A DNA stretch of 64,000 bases from Viscum album (taxonomy: Eukaryota > Streptophyta > Magnoliopsida > Santalales > Viscaceae), in NCBI GenBank assembly GCA_963277665.1, contig CAUJRU010000136.1, forward strand, positions 620,001-684,000, in the 5' to 3' direction. Numbering within the stretch: the stretch's first letter is position 1; each line of letters begins with the position of its first letter. A program made the position numbers and the translations under genes. The notes beneath the pieces are model-generated. The model made no database searches, was not told the origin of the DNA, and saw only the letters and a program-made list of their open reading frames with translations. Shown in pieces: positions 47,456 to 57,941 of the stretch.

Positions 47456-50221
47456 CGCCAGATTGATTTGGAATCTCTATCAGTCTCTCGGTATCCGAAG
47501 GCTGAAAAGCAACAGAGAACCCTTCAACGTTCATGCCTTGGCGCACTAAGAAGATTGCGTCAGTTAATTTCCAATGCTCCATATAATGTTCATATCAGAG
47601 GATGGGGTGTTCACGGAGCACTACATTTCACAGTGCTTTCCGGTCAGCAAAGCCCGCCGAAAATGGTCTCATGCAATGTTATTGCCCATGGTCGGCCACA
47701 GTCAATGGGCTTTGTTCATAATCAAAAGCTTGCTCGAGATCAAGCTTCAACTAGTTCCTCTAAAAATCAAGTATATAGAGAACAGGTTGTTGAATTGCTC
47801 CTACATCAAGCAGGCGAGAATATTGCACAAGCCTCTCGTCTGGAGAAAACACGTCATCAAATGACAGAAGTTTCGGAAATCATCCAACGGTCTGTTGAAC
47901 CAGGTGATAAAAGTGGATACAGGTTAATGCATCCAGCTAATTTCCGAACTAAGATTCGCAAGATCAAGAGAGATTTCAAGAAGATCTCAGACATAGCATG
48001 TCAAGAGACACCCCAGCTTGCCAGACTGGGGACGTCTCTAACCCAACCCTCAGAGTCAACGAATGGGATTCGAGGAGTTGAGCGGAAGCAACAGGAACAC
48101 CCCCAGTCCACTGGACTGGGGACTTTTTCAAATCTTCAATCCCTCCCTCAGAGAAAGTCAGTATTCTCTCGATTAGGGAATAAGCCTCAAGAGGAACGAA
48201 GAGCCAAGATGTCAGGAGATTCTCTCCAAGTGACGGTTCTCCAAGAAATTCCTGAGGGATCAGGTCAACGGAATGCCATGTCTCATCATGGACATAGAAG
48301 GAGACAATATCACAGAAATGCTGATAGAAAGGATTCCATGCAATATGCATCCATTAATGTCATCAATGCCGTTGCTGCTGATTCACCAGATGAGGCTCAA
48401 TCAGAGGGATCAGACGAAGAGGTTCCTGCTCAAGAAGTCGCGCACACAGACCTAAATGAAGAAGGTGTGCGCACACGTAATCAAAGGCTTACCCAAAATC
48501 TGGGTATTCCTTCAAGTAACCCACTTCCCCCTCTCCGAAAAGGATCCAATAAGGGGAAAGGAAAGAATCAGGTTACTTCTCACCCTTCCTCTGAAGGAGG
48601 TCAATCTCTCTCATTAGAGCAAAGATTTGCACAACAGGAGGAAGAAATGAAAGAATTAAGAAGGTTGAATGCAGAACTACTTCAGAGTAGTCTTCTTCTT
48701 AAGAATGCTGAAGTCCGACAGCCGAAGGAATTTGTTGTAACTACTGAGATGGATCAAGAATATCCTCCTTTGTCAGTACACCCACAGAGGTCTAATCCTA
48801 CGGGTCAAACGCAACAACGGTTGGCAGCACTACCATCAGTTGCAGCACCAACCACTACGTCTGTCCAAGCTCCATTCATTGAACCTACCCAAAACCAAGT
48901 TCAACCTGACGTTTCTCAAAAGTTAATAACTACTATTGAGTCATTAACAGCTCGGTTAGAAACTATGGAAGGGAAACGGGCGCAAGTTCAACCTGAAAAG
49001 AAAGTTTACCCTGAATGGGTAGATTCAATTTCTCCTCCATCCAGTTTTGGAAACCCTATTTTCCCTACTTTCAATGGATCAGGCGACCCTGAACAACATT
49101 TGACGCATTACGTATCTTGTTGTGATCCTATGATGGGAACTCCAGAGCAGCAAGAAGCAGTGAAACTCAGATGCTTCGTGCGAACCTTGCAAGGACCAGC
49201 TTTTGTCTGGTATACAAGCTTGAAATCCCGGTCAGTCATCGGATGGGAGGATCTTCGTCAAAAATTCCTTCTTCAGTTTAGCTCAACTTTGCCAAAAACG
49301 ACAGTTTTCGATCTTACAAACTGCAAGCAAAGGGAGAATGAAAGAGTCTCTGATTTCATTGCTCGTTGGAAGGGATTAACATATTCCTTGAGTTTATCAC
49401 TCCCTCAGGAGGAATTGTTGACAATCTGTGTGGCAAATTTGCATAACGAATTACGCACGCCATTGATCCCTGTGAAATACACAGGAGGGTTTCGAGACCT
49501 TACTTCAATCGCTCAACAGATTGAAGATTACCTTATACAGGCTAAGGTTAAATCTCGTATAATTCCATCAGCTCCAGGAAGAAGAATGGGTAAAGCAGAA
49601 ACTGCTACAGTTATGCTTAAACATGCACCTATACCTATTTCTACTTCAAAACCTTCATCTTCTCGAAGAGATCCACCTCCTGAACGCCAACAACAAAGTC
49701 TATTTCGTCCAAATGATCAAAAAGATCAACGAAGAAAACAATTTGAGGATATGAAGAGTAAAACATACTCTTTCCGAAGTGAGCAAGTTCCTGGTTACTT
49801 CATTTCAGCTCTGGAAAATAATTTGGTTCAATTACCAGTGCCCAAGAGGCCAAACAAGGAAGGAGATGAAGACCGTCCCAATTATTGTCCCTTTCATCAA
49901 ATGTTGGGGCATCCCATCCAGGAGTGTTTTGTCTTTAAAGACCTCCTGCAAAAGATGGTCGACTTGGGACAAGTCAAATTGAAGGGTTCTTCAGCTCATG
50001 TAGCGTGTATTACCGCTACAGATCCAGAAGAAGGAGGCGAGTGGCAGGAAGTCAAAAGCAAAACTGCGAAAAAATATGATGATTGGATGGTCAGAAAGAC
50101 AATCAATCGGACCCATTCCATTTTGCGAACACAATTGAAGAAGCCAATTGTGTCTCCTACAAAAGCTGCAGTAAAGCCTCCATCAAAGGACAAATCCTCA
50201 AAAGGGCAGCACAATTCATAG
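47456..50221 (+). CDS. gag: Gag of element E (Tat-type), about 920 aa
   Basis: It continues the ORF1 frame after TAA 47453-47455 and has no compelling ATG at its start; a later internal Met may be the real start. Residues about 385-415 form a predicted coiled coil (LEQRFAQQEEEMKELRRLNAELLQ), and another Leu/Glu-rich segment lies near residues 475-500. The capsid domain at about 527-700 reads PIFPTFNGSGDPEQHLTHYV, then AFVWYTSLKSRSVIGWEDLRQKF and RENERVSDFIARWKGL. A zinc-knuckle variant with spacing CX2HX4HX4C (C807, H810, H815, C820) follows, as usual in Tat elements. Role: RNA packaging and particle assembly. It ends at TAG 50219-50221, with pol following in the same frame. Confidence 0.9.
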   Translation, partial: RQIDLESLSVSRYPKAEKQQRTLQRSCLGALRRLRQLISNAPYNVHIRGWGVHGALHFTVLSGQQSPPKMVSCNVIAHGRPQSMGFVHNQKLARDQASTSSSKNQVYREQVVELLLHQAGENIAQASRLEKTRHQMTEVSEIIQRSVEPGDKSGYRLMHPANFRTKIRKIKRDFKKISDIACQETPQLARLGTSLTQPSESTNGIRGVERKQQEHPQSTGLGTFSNLQSLPQRKSVFSRLGNKPQEERRAKMSGDSLQVTVLQEIPEGSGQRNAMSHHGHRRRQYHRNADRKDSMQYASINVINAVAADSPDEAQSEGSDEEVPAQEVAHTDLNEEGVRTRNQRLTQNLGIPSSNPLPPLRKGSNKGKGKNQVTSHPSSEGGQSLSLEQRFAQQEEEMKELRRLNAELLQSSLLLKNAEVRQPKEFVVTTEMDQEYPPLSVHPQRSNPTGQTQQRLAALPSVAAPTTTSVQAPFIEPTQNQVQPDVSQKLITTIESLTARLETMEGKRAQVQPEKKVYPEWVDSISPPSSFGNPIFPTFNGSGDPEQHLTHYVSCCDPMMGTPEQQEAVKLRCFVRTLQGPAFVWYTSLKSRSVIGWEDLRQKFLLQFSSTLPKTTVFDLTNCKQRENERVSDFIARWKGLTYSLSLSLPQEELLTICVANLHNELRTPLIPVKYTGGFRDLTSIAQQIEDYLIQAKVKSRIIPSAPGRRMGKAETATVMLKHAPIPISTSKPSSSRRDPPPERQQQSLFRPNDQKDQRRKQFEDMKSKTYSFRSEQVPGYFISALENNLVQLPVPKRPNKEGDEDRPNYCPFHQMLGHPIQECFVFKDLLQKMVDLGQVKLKGSSAHVACITATDPEEGGEWQEVKSKTAKKYDDWMVRKTINRTHSILRTQLKKPIVSPTKAAVKPPSKDKSSKGQHNS

Positions 50222-53200
50222 AATAAAGAGGAATCAGGAGAAGATGAGTATGCATCAAAGCCTAAATTGTCTTTGACTCTGGCAGATTTCATGCCATCTA
50301 CTTCAAAGAAACGGGCACCGTCCCACCAAACGGAACAGCCTAAACAGGCTAACCAGGAAGAGTCTTTATCAGACGAAGAGTTAATCTTTGGTTCTGTTAA
50401 TATGATTCAATTAACAGATTCATATTTCAGTCATGATGAGCCTGAATCCCATGTATCAAATAAGGGAACCCGAGGAAGTTCTAGAGGTTCAGGATATAGG
50501 GGAAGACGTGGATCTTTCCGAAGCCACTACTCTAATTCTACCCCTGCTAGCACTGTATACGCAGCAGAAACTCGTGGTAGAGCCCTTCAGCGAGCTCAAA
50601 AAGAACAAGCAAGTTCTTCTGCCAATGGCCAACTCAGCTTCGGCACAGTTATTTTGGAAGATCGATTAAATGTTCCATCTTCTTTATCTCAGCAAGTAAA
50701 TGGATCTAATCAGTCTAATCTTCCAAAACCAAGGATGTTGCCAACGTCAATACAAGATGCATCAGCTTCCAAAGCATCTGCTTCCAAGGTACCTGCTAAA
50801 CCAAATATTCCTATTGGGAAACGCAGACCTCTAGATCAAAAGTATGATATATTGAAACACTTGGCCCAAGTACCAGCCAAGTTATCAATTTTGGATGCTT
50901 TGAATCTATCAAAAGATATTCGAGAAGCACTTATCAAAGCTTTGTCAAGTCCTCAGGAGTTTGAAGCTGAAATTGCTGCAGCTGAAATTTATCACATAGA
51001 GAATAATCCTGCAGAATGTCATGCAGTGATATCTTTTACTGATAAAGATGAAGATGATGTTGTGCATGGGCACATAAAACCTTTGTACTTATCTGGCAAA
51101 GTCAATAGTATAGATGTTCAAAGAGCTTTAATTGACAATGGTTCAGGAGTCAACCTCATGCCCATTCGCACACTTCGTCGATTGGGCCTCACGGAATCTG
51201 ATTTATCTCCTTCTACCATGATGTTGCAAGGATATGATAAAAATGAACCAGAACCACTGGGAGAAGTTACACTCAGAACTCAGTTTGGAGATCTTGTTTC
51301 CAATTGGGATTTTATGATTGTTGATCAGGACTCAGCTTTCAATATCTTGCTTGGAAGACCCTGGCTACATCAGCATGCAGCTATTCCGTCATCATACCAT
51401 CAATGTCTCAAATACTGTTTCGATGGTCAAGTTGGAACATTGTATGGTGATAAGGCCCCATTCAAGACATGTGAGTCTCAATACATTGAGGCGGAATTTT
51501 ATCACATGAAGGGAAGAGAGAAATCTACAATGAATGAAATTACCAAAGTTAATGCTCCATATGGTTTGGAAAAAATTCCAATAAATCCATTTTCACATGT
51601 GAGTACAGATTATGTGTTACCTATTAGTCAAATTGATAGAATAGGCCCAAATCAAAATACTCTTATGGAAAGATCCATAATGTCAATTACGGCAATCGAG
51701 CAAGACAACATGGGAGAAATTGGTAACTTACCAAGCAGTGATGAAAGCATAGGTGGTGATGTTTTCATTTCGTCTGCTGAAATCCAACAAGTCTATACTT
51801 CGCTAATCAGGCCAGAAGAAGTTATAGCAACACCAGAGGTGAATATTGATGTCGATTCTCAATCCATCATCTCCTCTTTAATTCCCAAAGAAGACCCTTT
51901 ATCATCAATAGGGTCGGAAATGGAAGCTTCTTCTTCAAAATGTGAAAATTTTGACATCTCTTATGGTCATGAGAATTTCATTTTTTCATCTACTTTGCAA
52001 GTAGAAATGGAAGAAATAACACATGATGAAGAGGAAGAGGAAGATCTTAGAGATGCTCCTCCAACATTTGAAGAGGGTATCTCTACCACTGTGGATGAAC
52101 TCAGAGAAGTAAATCTGGGTACAGAGAAAGATCCACGCCCCACTTTAATTAGTGCGGCCATGACCCTTGAAGAACAAGAGATGTATATTTCTTTTCTAAA
52201 GAAAAATAAAGATATTTTTGCTTGGAATTATACAGAGATGCCTGGCCTTGATCCTGATGTTGCCACCCATCATTTGGGTTTTCCAAAAGAACATCGAGGA
52301 TTCAAGCAAGCCGCGAGAAGAACACACCCAACCTATGCTTCCAAAATCGAGGCTGAAGTGGATAAGCTTATCAAAGCTAACTTCGTCATAGAAGTTCAAT
52401 ATCCCAAGTGGTTGGCTAATATTGTCCCTGTAAAGAAAAAGAACGGACAAATTAGGGTTTGCATCGATTTCAGAGATCTTAATCGATATTGTCCCAAATA
52501 TGATTTTCCAGTTCCAATTACAGAACTCTTAATTGATGCGACGGCTGGCTATGAAGTACTTTCTTTCATGGATGGATATTCTGGATATAATCAGATCCGA
52601 ATGGCCCCAGAAGATGAGGAATATACAGCCTTCAGAGCTCCTCAAGGTGTGTTTTGTTACCGGGTGATGCCCTTTGGTTTAAAGAATGCAGGTGCAACAT
52701 ATCAACGCGCCATGCATCGTATCTTCAAACCTTTTCTAGGGAAATTTTTTGAATGCTATGTAGATGATTTGGTGGTTAAATCCAAACAACGTTTTGATCA
52801 CTTGGCTGATTTGGAAGTCATATTCCACAAGGTTCGACAACATAATTTGACGATGAACCCCTTAAAATGTGCTTTTGGGGTAACCTCGGGAAAATTCCTA
52901 GGCTTTGTTGTACGCCATCGTGGTATTGAAGTCGATCCTGAGAAGACCAAATCAATCCTTGGTATGTCACCTCCTCAGAATTTGAAAGAATTAAGAGGAC
53001 TTCAAGGACACTTAGCCTATATTCGGCGTTTCATCACCAATTTGGCAGGCAAAATTTTACCCTTTACCAAATTATTGAAGAAAGGATTCACTTACCAGTG
53101 GACTAAAGAATGTCCAGAAGCATTTGATGTTCTCAAGAAATACCTCTTGAGTCCACCAGTACTCATGCCACCTGTTGAGGGTAGGCCTCTTATCCTTTAT

Positions 53201-55447
53201 GTGACAGCTTTAGAGCGATCATTGGGTGCCTTTCTCGCTCAAAAGAATGATGCTGGGAATGAAAATAGTCTCTACTATCTCAGTAGAACTATGCTTGAAG
53301 CAGAAACCCGGTATTCGAGTATTGAAAAGTGCTGCCTAGAATTAATCTTTGCAGTTCAGAAGCTGAGACACTACCTGCAACATCACGAGGTCCAATTGGT
53401 ATCTCGTAATAATCCACTCAAATTCATCCTTAGTCGTCCAATGCTTACTGGACGTCTGGCAAGGTGGGCGGTTATTCTACAGCAGTTCGACATCCAGTAT
53501 GTGTCTCAAAAGGCAATTAAGGGCCAAGCTCTGGCTGATTTCCTGGCAGAACACCCTTCAGTGGAAGACACGTATTCAGATATCGAACTCCCCGATGAGG
53601 AAGTTTTTTCTATTCAAGAGAGTCCTCAAACATGGGAAATGTATTTTGATGGTGCTTCTAGAAGTCCAACAGGGAAGAAAATGGAAAATCCTAAATTCAA
53701 CAAAGTTGGTTTAGGAATTGTGCTCATTTCTCCAGATAAGGAAGTGTTACATTATTCCTTTTTGTTGTGGGAAGGTGGTACCAATAATGAAGCTGAATAC
53801 CAAGCTCTCATTGCAGGCTTGGAGTTAGCACTTCAAGCACAAGTGAATCACTTAAAGGTGAAAGGTGATTCAGACCTGGTAATCAAACAAGTCAATGGGG
53901 ATTATGCCATCAGAAAAGAAGAATTAATCCCTTTGTATGATTACGTCAGAGAGTTAATGTCGGAATTCCCTTCAGAACCGACATTTTCTTATGTCCCAAG
54001 ATCACAAAATGCTCAAGCTGATGCACTGGCTAATATAGACACAGCTTTAGCAGATCCAAATCGGGACGAGACAACCATCGATATTGCCCACCGTCGTGCA
54101 ATTTCACCTTATGTTCAAGTCAGAAGAGAGGAAATTAATGAAATTAGTCCCATTCCTGAACCATATGGTCATACTACAGGATGGATGTCACCTATCAAGG
54201 AATACCTTCAAAATGGAACACATCCACCTGATAGAGCCGAAAAAGAACAAATTCGGCGACGTGTGGTCAATTTTACTCTTTATGATGGTCCAAACCACCT
54301 CGAGAAAATTCTCTACAAACGTGGTTTTGATGGAGTTCTCTTCAGATGTATTGATGGTGAAGAGACAATGGCTGTCATAAAAGAAGTGAATGCAGGAGTC
54401 TGTGGTGCCCACCAGTCTGGACATAGATTGTCTGATCAAATTCGAAGGCTTGTATACTTCTGGCCTTCAATGATACAAGATTGTGTTAATTTCACAAAGA
54501 AGTGTCATTCATGCCAAATATATTCCAACTTCATTCATCAACCTCCAGAGTTGCTTCATACAGCTAAATACTCATGGCCATTTTCCACATGGGGAATGGA
54601 TGTGGTGGGACCTTACCCTTCAGCTACGACCAAGCAGTTTAAGTACATTCTTACTGCTACTGATTTCTTTTCCAAATGGGCAGAGGCAGTACCTCTCAAA
54701 GAAGTCAGTTCTAAATGCATTGTTAGCTTCATCAAGTCTAACATCATTACTAGATTTGGTGTCCCTCATACCATATTGATGGACAACGGCACCAACTTCT
54801 GTTCTTCTGAGGTAAAGAAATTGTATCAAGAATACAACATTAAGTCCAACCATTCATCTCGATATCATGCAGCGGCTAATGGCCAGATAGAGGCCTTCAA
54901 CAAGACTCTTTCAAATATACTGCAAAAGATGGTAGATAAAGATAAGAGGTCATGGCCTGATAAACTCTATCATGCTTTATGGGATTATCGGACTACCACT
55001 CGCAATGCAACGCGGTCTACTCCATATTCATTGGTATATGGAACAGAAGCAGTCTTGCCAATTGAATTTCAATTGCCCTCACTCAGAATAGCCATTTGTG
55101 ATCAGTTATCAACAGATGAGCAATCCCAAAAATGGTTGAATGAATTGGAACAGTTAGATGAGAAGAGATTGTGCACTTTGCACCACTTGGAAATCTATCA
55201 GAATCGGATAGCACGAGCTTTTAACAAAAAAGTTTGTCTTCGTTCATTCATTCAGGGAGAATTGGTATTGGTTCTCAGAGCACCAATGATACCAGGAAAG
55301 AAGCCTCCCAAGCTTGAACCAAAATGGGAAGGACCTTATTCAATACATAAGGTCTACTCCAATGGAGCGTATTCTCTGATCTCAATGGATGGAGAACACA
55401 TCACGACTCCAACTAATGCCATATTTCTGAAGAAGTATTTTGTATAA
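50222..55447 (+). CDS. pol: Pol of element E: protease, RT, RNase H, archaeal-type RNase H, integrase
   Basis: One open frame, 1726 aa from the first ATG at 50267 and also open back to the TAG at 50219. Numbering from that ATG: protease active site DNGSG at 290-294, then NILLGRPWLH. RT: RVCIDFRDLNRYCPK, FMDGYSGYNQI and catalytic YVDD at 831-834. First RNase H: LYVTALERSLGAFLAQ and VSRNNPLKFIL, with catalytic Asp positions replaced, so probably inactive. Archaeal-type RNase H: FDGA (D1128), NNEAEY, GDSDLV, ADALAN, all acidic residues kept. Integrase: zinc site EVNAGVCGAH...CHSC with the usual first His as Asn, then catalytic D1445, D1506 and E1542 with D-x60-D-x35-E spacing. Looks enzymatically intact apart from the noted changes. 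Confidence 0.95.
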   Translation, partial: NKEESGEDEYASKPKLSLTLADFMPSTSKKRAPSHQTEQPKQANQEESLSDEELIFGSVNMIQLTDSYFSHDEPESHVSNKGTRGSSRGSGYRGRRGSFRSHYSNSTPASTVYAAETRGRALQRAQKEQASSSANGQLSFGTVILEDRLNVPSSLSQQVNGSNQSNLPKPRMLPTSIQDASASKASASKVPAKPNIPIGKRRPLDQKYDILKHLAQVPAKLSILDALNLSKDIREALIKALSSPQEFEAEIAAAEIYHIENNPAECHAVISFTDKDEDDVVHGHIKPLYLSGKVNSIDVQRALIDNGSGVNLMPIRTLRRLGLTESDLSPSTMMLQGYDKNEPEPLGEVTLRTQFGDLVSNWDFMIVDQDSAFNILLGRPWLHQHAAIPSSYHQCLKYCFDGQVGTLYGDKAPFKTCESQYIEAEFYHMKGREKSTMNEITKVNAPYGLEKIPINPFSHVSTDYVLPISQIDRIGPNQNTLMERSIMSITAIEQDNMGEIGNLPSSDESIGGDVFISSAEIQQVYTSLIRPEEVIATPEVNIDVDSQSIISSLIPKEDPLSSIGSEMEASSSKCENFDISYGHENFIFSSTLQVEMEEITHDEEEEEDLRDAPPTFEEGISTTVDELREVNLGTEKDPRPTLISAAMTLEEQEMYISFLKKNKDIFAWNYTEMPGLDPDVATHHLGFPKEHRGFKQAARRTHPTYASKIEAEVDKLIKANFVIEVQYPKWLANIVPVKKKNGQIRVCIDFRDLNRYCPKYDFPVPITELLIDATAGYEVLSFMDGYSGYNQIRMAPEDEEYTAFRAPQGVFCYRVMPFGLKNAGATYQRAMHRIFKPFLGKFFECYVDDLVVKSKQRFDHLADLEVIFHKVRQHNLTMNPLKCAFGVTSGKFLGFVVRHRGIEVDPEKTKSILGMSPPQNLKELRGLQGHLAYIRRFITNLAGKILPFTKLLKKGFTYQWTKECPEAFDVLKKYLLSPPVLMPPVEGRPLILYVTALERSLGAFLAQKNDAGNENSLYYLSRTMLEAETRYSSIEKCCLELIFAVQKLRHYLQHHEVQLVSRNNPLKFILSRPMLTGRLARWAVILQQFDIQYVSQKAIKGQALADFLAEHPSVEDTYSDIELPDEEVFSIQESPQTWEMYFDGASRSPTGKKMENPKFNKVGLGIVLISPDKEVLHYSFLLWEGGTNNEAEYQALIAGLELALQAQVNHLKVKGDSDLVIKQVNGDYAIRKEELIPLYDYVRELMSEFPSEPTFSYVPRSQNAQADALANIDTALADPNRDETTIDIAHRRAISPYVQVRREEINEISPIPEPYGHTTGWMSPIKEYLQNGTHPPDRAEKEQIRRRVVNFTLYDGPNHLEKILYKRGFDGVLFRCIDGEETMAVIKEVNAGVCGAHQSGHRLSDQIRRLVYFWPSMIQDCVNFTKKCHSCQIYSNFIHQPPELLHTAKYSWPFSTWGMDVVGPYPSATTKQFKYILTATDFFSKWAEAVPLKEVSSKCIVSFIKSNIITRFGVPHTILMDNGTNFCSSEVKKLYQEYNIKSNHSSRYHAAANGQIEAFNKTLSNILQKMVDKDKRSWPDKLYHALWDYRTTTRNATRSTPYSLVYGTEAVLPIEFQLPSLRIAICDQLSTDEQSQKWLNELEQLDEKRLCTLHHLEIYQNRIARAFNKKVCLRSFIQGELVLVLRAPMIPGKKPPKLEPKWEGPYSIHKVYSNGAYSLISMDGEHITTPTNAIFLKKYFV

Positions 55448-55504
55448 ACACAAAATATTATTCCTAGAACCAAGACTCTTACAATTGGTTCATACAGCAA
55501 TGGT

Positions 55505-56405
55505 CCAGTATGACCTTAAACTGCTACTTCGTCCAACATGACGTTAAACTGTGTCACCTTCAATGTCCTACATGACATTAAACTGTACAGAAGTTCCTTA
55601 TTTGTCCGAGATGACATTAAACTATATGTTGTCCTAGAAACATGACATTAAACTGTGTGGCACTTCCAACGTCCAGGATGACGTTAAACTGTAAAAAAGT
55701 CCCCAGAACTGATATCCTCATATTTGTTCACCTTAGTCCTAGTTACATGACTTTAAACTGTACAGCACCAGTTAGTCCTAGCTACATGCCTTTAAACTGT
55801 ACAGTAATGGTCCAGTATGACCTTAAACTGCAACTTCGTCCCACACGACATTAAACTGTGAAAAATTTCTCTAAACCGTCCAGCATGACCTTAAACTGCA
55901 TCATCCCTGGTCCATGTATATGACCATAAACTATTTGCAAATCCCTTATGTCCAGCAAGACGTTAAACTGTGACGTCCTAACTACATGACGCTAAACTGT
56001 ATAAAAGTCCCTCACGTCCGGAAAGACGTTAAAACTATATAATCATCAAAGGTCCAACATGACATTAAACTGCACCATCCACGGTCCATGCATATGACCT
56101 TAAACTATTCGCACTTTCGTCCGACATGACGTTAAAATGGTACACTCTTTTGTCCTTACTGCATGACATTAAACTGCACAGTCCCCCTTTTTCGTCCAAT
56201 ATGACGTTAAACTATATTGTCCTCATCGTCCTAACTACATGACGCTAAACTGTATAGAAAGTCCTTGATATGTCCTACATAACATTAAACTGTTATTTTG
56301 TCCCTGCTACATGACACTAAACTGTGCAGCACCAATAGTCCTAACTGCAAGACTTTAAACTGCATAGTCCCTTTTTTATGTCCTACATGACACTAAACTG
56401 TGCAT
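55505..56405 (+). repeat. TTAAACTG minisatellite in element E 3' region
   Basis: About 25 imperfect units in 900 bases, mean spacing near 36 bases. Core: GTCC, 4-10 variable bases, CATGAC, one base, TTAAACTGT. Variants include CATGACGCTAAACTG and ATGACATTAAACTA. Further isolated units occur near 56757, 56783, 57207 and 58325. Spacer lengths vary, so this is not a clean tandem satellite. Confidence 0.88.
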
Positions 56406-56999
56406 CGTTAAGGTTGTTATTACCTCTTGTTTCTCACACCGATTATGACTCACGTGAGCTTAGAGCGAACATCAACCATAACACTCCCTTTGGGCCACTA
56501 ACCATGTGTAAGTCCCAACAACATTTTTTATTAGATCATTGTCCCCAAGAATAACTTGATCATTGATTCATTCTTTAATTGAACTACACGGACTTTGATC
56601 CTTGCCCTCCAGGCTGGGTATGTAGGCAACCTCCCAGGGTTCAAGCCCAAAAACAATCTCTTCACATCGGTTCACCACCATCTCATATGATGTTGATTCG
56701 TGAAACCGCCCCTGGAATCAATATCTTTACATTGATTCACTTTCGTCCTTGTTATATGACGTTAAACTATACAACACTTTTGTCCGGTACGACAATAAAC
56801 TACAATATTCTTTGATCTCATCACTTGAGAGAGAACTATTATTGACATTGATTTTTCAATCATGTTTCATTTCAAAAAGACTACGTGCATACATGGTAAT
56901 GCCTAAATTTTTTATCTCAGGTTAAAACATCATTGCACTAAAGTCCCCTTTCACCCTTCACATGTACGAACCAAATTTGTACAAAGGGTAGTTCTAGAA

Positions 57000-57037
57000 C
57001 TACGTGGACTTGATTCCCATCCTTATGGGATACGTAG
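57000..57037 (+). promoter_or_regulatory. ACTACGT...ACGTAG element, 3' region copy 1
   Basis: CTACGT at 57000-57005 and ACGTAG at 57032-57037 frame a segment with CTTGATTCCCATCC and TATGGGAT, itself an inner inverted repeat (CCCAT/ATGGG). Confidence 0.5.
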
Positions 57038-57231
57038 GAACATTCGAGTGTCCCTCGAATCCAGTCCCAAGTCTTTTGGGCCTAACCCCAAATTTCACTT
57101 TCAGTCCCTTGGCTGAAAAGTCCTCATGAAAACACACACTGTGTGTTCATTATTATGGTCCGAATTCTATGACCCTAAACTAAGATCACCCGTACTTTCG
57201 TCTTGCACGACGTTAAAATGCATTTCAAGAA

Positions 57232-57270
57232 CTACGTATGGCTTGATTCTCATTCTTATGAGATACGTAG
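57232..57270 (+). promoter_or_regulatory. ACTACGT...ACGTAG element, 3' region copy 2
   Basis: CTACGT at 57232-57237 and ACGTAG at 57265-57270, with the inner pair TCTCAT/ATGAGA kept although its bases differ from copy 1. Confidence 0.5.
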
Positions 57271-57443
57271 TGAAGTCCAAGTTTCAATTCAGGACCCAAC
57301 CCCAACATGATTATGGTTATCACTGACCTATGTATCTATATATACATTGGACAATACCCATCTTTATGTGTTATAATCCTAACCTTAAATATTTTCAGAT
57401 CTTCATAACCCTTTTCATGACTTCTAATCACAAAAATGTCAAA

Positions 57444-57629
57444 CTTCTGAGAATTCTTTTGCCTGACTATGCAGCACGTGCCCATAGGTGGCCTTGCATA
57501 AACAGTCCACATAACAGACTTGTCAGCCGAAAGATGCTATTTATTTGACCATGCAGCCAATGCCCTTAGATGGCCCTGCATATTTCAACCCCCTAACGGG
57601 TTTTGTTAAATGATGGTAACTTCATTCTT
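57444..57629 (+). repeat. 185-bp direct duplication, first copy
   Basis: Matches 57942-58127 over its full length at an offset of 498 bases, with only a handful of differences; the shared core includes TGCCTGACTATGCAGCACGT. Confidence 0.85.
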
Positions 57630-57941
57630 GGGAAGAATGCCTCTTTTGTCCTTATTTGCCTTAAATGACAGTATGTAGGGATCCGCAAAAAATAGACATC
57701 CTTAACATATTTGTCCCATATCCTTTTTCATGATCTGAAAGTATTCAAGTCTATGGTTTATTCTTCTTCCCTACATTTGGGTCAGACCTTCGTAGGAGTG
57801 ATATTCATCCAGTTCTTCGATATTCTTGTTCGGAAATATATTCTCCATATTCAAGTACCTCTTTCCATACAACAAACTCTATACTTTAGAAAATTTGAAT
57901 CTCCATAAACTTTCACTGGCTTTTAGCACTAGGAAAGTAAA

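Noticed and set aside
55505..56405. CRISPR-like array
   Set aside because: Repeat core is short, units vary, spacers are irregular, and the context is a plant retrotransposon 3' region.
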